Positions 62,227 through 64,000 of a stretch of 64,000 bases of DNA are shown here, piece after piece (the first letter of the stretch is position 1; each line of letters starts with the position of its first letter). The notes below the pieces were generated by a model that saw nothing but the letters and a program-made list of their open reading frames with translations, did no database searches and was not told where the DNA came from. Where the stretch lies: positions 1 through 64,000 of the forward strand of contig CAXSAX010000001.1 of assembly GCA_964235495.1 (NCBI GenBank). The letters run 5' to 3'. Source of the stretch: LMUY01 sp964235495. Lineage in GTDB: Bacteria > Pseudomonadota > Alphaproteobacteria > Acetobacterales > Acetobacteraceae. A program made the translations under genes and the position numbers.

Positions 62227-63281
62227 TGCCGCAACAGGATGCAAGCGTCGGGCGACCAGGACACGCACACCGGCTCCCCAAGGGGCAGCGCCACCGCCGC
62301 ACCGTCGCCCAGCGGCTGGCTGACCAGCAGCACCGCGCTCCCCACCCGCACCCGATGGTCCACTACGATGCCGCGATAGGCGCTTTCCACCACTTGCCCT
62401 GTCACCGCGTTCGGCCCCGCCGGCCCCAGGCGCAGCCGCTCCGGCCGCAGCGCCACGTGCAGCGCCCCGCTGAACCCGGCGGTGTCCGCCTGCGCGGCGA
62501 GGCCCAACTCCGGCAGCTCCAGCACGCCGGGGGAGCGCACGTGGGCAGCCAGGACATTGGCCGCGCCCATGAACGCGGCCACGCTGCGGCTCACCGGGCG
62601 CTCGTAGATGTCCGTGGGGGTGCCGACCTGCGCCAGACGGCCGCGCTCCAGCAGGCCGATGCGGGTGGCCATGGACAGCGCCTCCTCCTGGTCGTGGGTG
62701 ACCAGCACGAAGGTGGTGCCGAGCTGGCGCTGCACCCGCACCAGCTCGGCCCGCGTCGCCTCGCGCAAGCCGCGGTCCAGCGCCGAGAGCGGCTCGTCCA
62801 GCAGCAGCAGCTCCGGCCGGGGGGCGAGGCTGCGGGCCAGCGCCACGCGCTGCCGCTGGCCGCCGGAAAGTGCGTCCGGCCGGCGGTCCGCGAAGGCTTC
62901 CAGTTGCACCAAGGCCAGCAGCTCGGCCACCCGGCGCGCCGCGTCCGCCCGGGCCACCCCCTGGCGGCGCAGGCCGAAGCCGACGTTGGCGGCCACGGAC
63001 ATGTGCGGGAACAGCGCGTAGGACTGGAACATGGTGTTCACCGGGCGGCGGTGCGGCGGCAGCGCCGTGATGTCCCGCCCACCCAGCACGATCCGCCCAG
63101 CGGCCGGCTGGATAAACCCGGCCAGCGTGCGCAGCAGCGTCGTCTTGCCGGAGCCGGAGCCGCCCAGCAGCACGAACAGCTCGCCCCGACCGATCGCCAG
63201 GTCCAGCCCTTCCAACGCCACCGCAGGCCCGTAGCGGACGGCCAGGCCGGAGACAGCAAGGTGGGCCGCACCGATTCTCAC
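62223..63281 (-). CDS. potG: Polyamine ABC transporter ATP-binding protein PotG
   Basis: All ABC motifs are present: Walker A LLGGSGSGKTTLLRTLAG, Q-loop FQSYALFPHMSVAANV, signature DALSGGQRQRVALARSLA, Walker B ELLLLDEPLSALDRGLRE and H-loop FVLVTHDQEEALSMATR. A TOBE-type regulatory domain follows (HVALRPERLRLGPAG). I favour the GTG at 63281, which overlaps the potF stop as GTGA; an ATG at 63302 is the alternative. It energises the PotH-PotI channel. Confidence 0.94.
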   Translation of the reverse strand: MRIGAAHLAVSGLAVRYGPAVALEGLDLAIGRGELFVLLGGSGSGKTTLLRTLAGFIQPAAGRIVLGGRDITALPPHRRPVNTMFQSYALFPHMSVAANVGFGLRRQGVARADAARRVAELLALVQLEAFADRRPDALSGGQRQRVALARSLAPRPELLLLDEPLSALDRGLREATRAELVRVQRQLGTTFVLVTHDQEEALSMATRIGLLERGRLAQVGTPTDIYERPVSRSVAAFMGAANVLAAHVRSPGVLELPELGLAAQADTAGFSGALHVALRPERLRLGPAGPNAVTGQVVESAYRGIVVDHRVRVGSAVLLVSQPLGDGAAVALPLGEPVCVSWSPDACILLRQ

Positions 63282-64000
63282 CCGGCCTTGAACCGCGCCC
63301 ACATCCGGGTGCGCGCCCGCAGGGCCGCCTCCGGCACGGCCGCCACGGTGAAAGACCGGGCCAGCACGGCGGCGTCCGGGTACACGCTCGGGTCGTCCCG
63401 CACCGCCGGGTCCACCTTGGCGCGGCTGGCGGGGATGGCGTTCGGGTAGTGCACGACATTGGTGATGGCGGCAATCACGTCTGGCTGCAGCACGTACTGG
63501 ATGAACTGGCTGGCGAGCGCCGGGTCGGGCGCGTCCTTCGGCACGGCCAGCATGTCGAACCAGAGCTGGGTAAACTCGCGGGGGGCGGCGTACGTCACGG
63601 GATCGCGGTTTGCCTCACGGGCACGGAACTTGGCCTGGATGGCGTCGCCGGAGTAGGTGAAGGCCAGGCAGGTCTGTCCGGCCGCCAGCGCCTCCACCAC
63701 GCCGCCGCTGCTGAAAGTGCGCAGATAGGGGCGAATCGCCATCAGCGCGCGCTCCACGTCCGCGAGGTCAGCTGGGTTGGTGCTCGCCGGGTCATGGCGC
63801 AGGTATTTCAGCACGGACGGGATTACGTCGGTGGCGCTGTCGAGCATGGTAATGCCGCAAGGCGCCAGCTTCTGCGCGTTGGCCGGGTCGAGCAGCAGGT
63901 CCCAGCTGTCCAGCGGCGCGTCCGGCAGCAGCGCGCGGATCTTGGACGGGATTTCGCCTAGGCCGATCGTGCCCCACAGATAAATCGCGCCGTAGCGGTT
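63278..64000 (-). CDS. potF: Polyamine-binding periplasmic protein PotF, C-terminal part (start outside window)
   Basis: The frame is open from the window edge (minus-strand NRYGAIYLWGTIGLGEIPSK) to a TGA at 63278-63280, 240 codons. PYLRTFSSGGVVEALAAGQT, CLAFTYSGDAIQAKFRAREA and QFIQYVLQPDVIAAITNVVH are typical of PotF/PotD binding proteins. It captures putrescine or spermidine in the periplasm. The signal peptide and first lobe lie beyond base 64000. It heads the operon potF-potG-potH-potI. Confidence 0.93.
   Translation of the reverse strand, partial: NRYGAIYLWGTIGLGEIPSKIRALLPDAPLDSWDLLLDPANAQKLAPCGITMLDSATDVIPSVLKYLRHDPASTNPADLADVERALMAIRPYLRTFSSGGVVEALAAGQTCLAFTYSGDAIQAKFRAREANRDPVTYAAPREFTQLWFDMLAVPKDAPDPALASQFIQYVLQPDVIAAITNVVHYPNAIPASRAKVDPAVRDDPSVYPDAAVLARSFTVAAVPEAALRARTRMWARFKAG

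Overview
The window is GC-rich DNA (roughly two-thirds G+C by eye) with dense, operon-like genes on both strands. It reads as an alphaproteobacterial chromosome. The hopanoid gene hpnH beside ispA-dxs, a UdgX/radical-SAM DNA repair pair, an ELM1-family gene, a CoxE/XdhC molybdenum-hydroxylase maturation cluster and an OprB-type porin together suggest Rhodospirillales, most likely Acetobacteraceae. That placement is inferred from gene content; no 16S rRNA gene or phylogenetic marker was compared.

Layout. 1-2.4 kb: isoprenoid and hopanoid genes (dxs fragment, ispA, hpnH). 2.5-3.4 kb: a membrane-anchored XRE-type regulator. 3.4-6.1 kb: a radical SAM gene followed by a DUF4130-UdgX fusion, a little-studied DNA repair pair. 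6.2-9.6 kb: a small secreted protein, then an operon of an ELM1-family gene and an unrecognised 625-residue protein. 9.7-12.7 kb: a HicB remnant, an alpha/beta hydrolase, a secreted protein and a DEAD-box helicase. 13-20 kb: alpha-2-macroglobulin and penicillin-binding protein 1C. 20-21.3 kb: an IS110 transposase remnant beside a REP-like sequence, tRNA-Gln(CTG), tRNA-Ser(GCT) and a hydrophilin-like peptide. 21.4-25 kb: a decayed coxE followed by two XdhC halves and a MoeA-like/MocA fusion. 25-31 kb: lipoprotein, RidA, CHAP amidase, citrate-type MFS transporter, PCu(A)C and SCO copper chaperones, 2-hydroxyacid dehydrogenase. 31-34.6 kb: methyltransferase, MBOAT acyltransferase and AlgJ-like protein, probably decorating an exported polysaccharide. 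34.7-37 kb: uvrB and a frameshifted brnT. 37-45 kb: transport genes (peptide-type binding protein, two MFS proteins, OprB porin, AI-2E family exporter).

45-49.7 kb holds a three-domain DUF2231-Rieske-hemerythrin protein, a nucleotidyltransferase, an SDR dehydrogenase, a DUF2442 protein, a REP pair and a P-loop kinase-like gene. 49.7-55.5 kb is a decay zone: a frameshifted oxyR-like regulator, a divergent manganese catalase with two in-frame stops, a FAD-linked oxidase reduced to its ends, and a remnant of a large envelope protein. An intact maltase-type GH13 gene and a GT87 gene sit among them. 55.5-64 kb returns to intact genes: a photolyase-like FAD protein, a double GNAT acetyltransferase, two tandem aspartate aminotransferases, and a polyamine ABC transporter (potF-potG-potH, then about 330 bp, then potI) whose potF runs off the window.

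No CRISPR array, intact insertion sequence, prophage or rRNA gene is visible. The least explained items are the 625-residue protein with its ELM1 partner, the radical SAM/UdgX pair, the three-domain redox protein, and the photolyase-like protein whose second domain follows rather than precedes the FAD domain.
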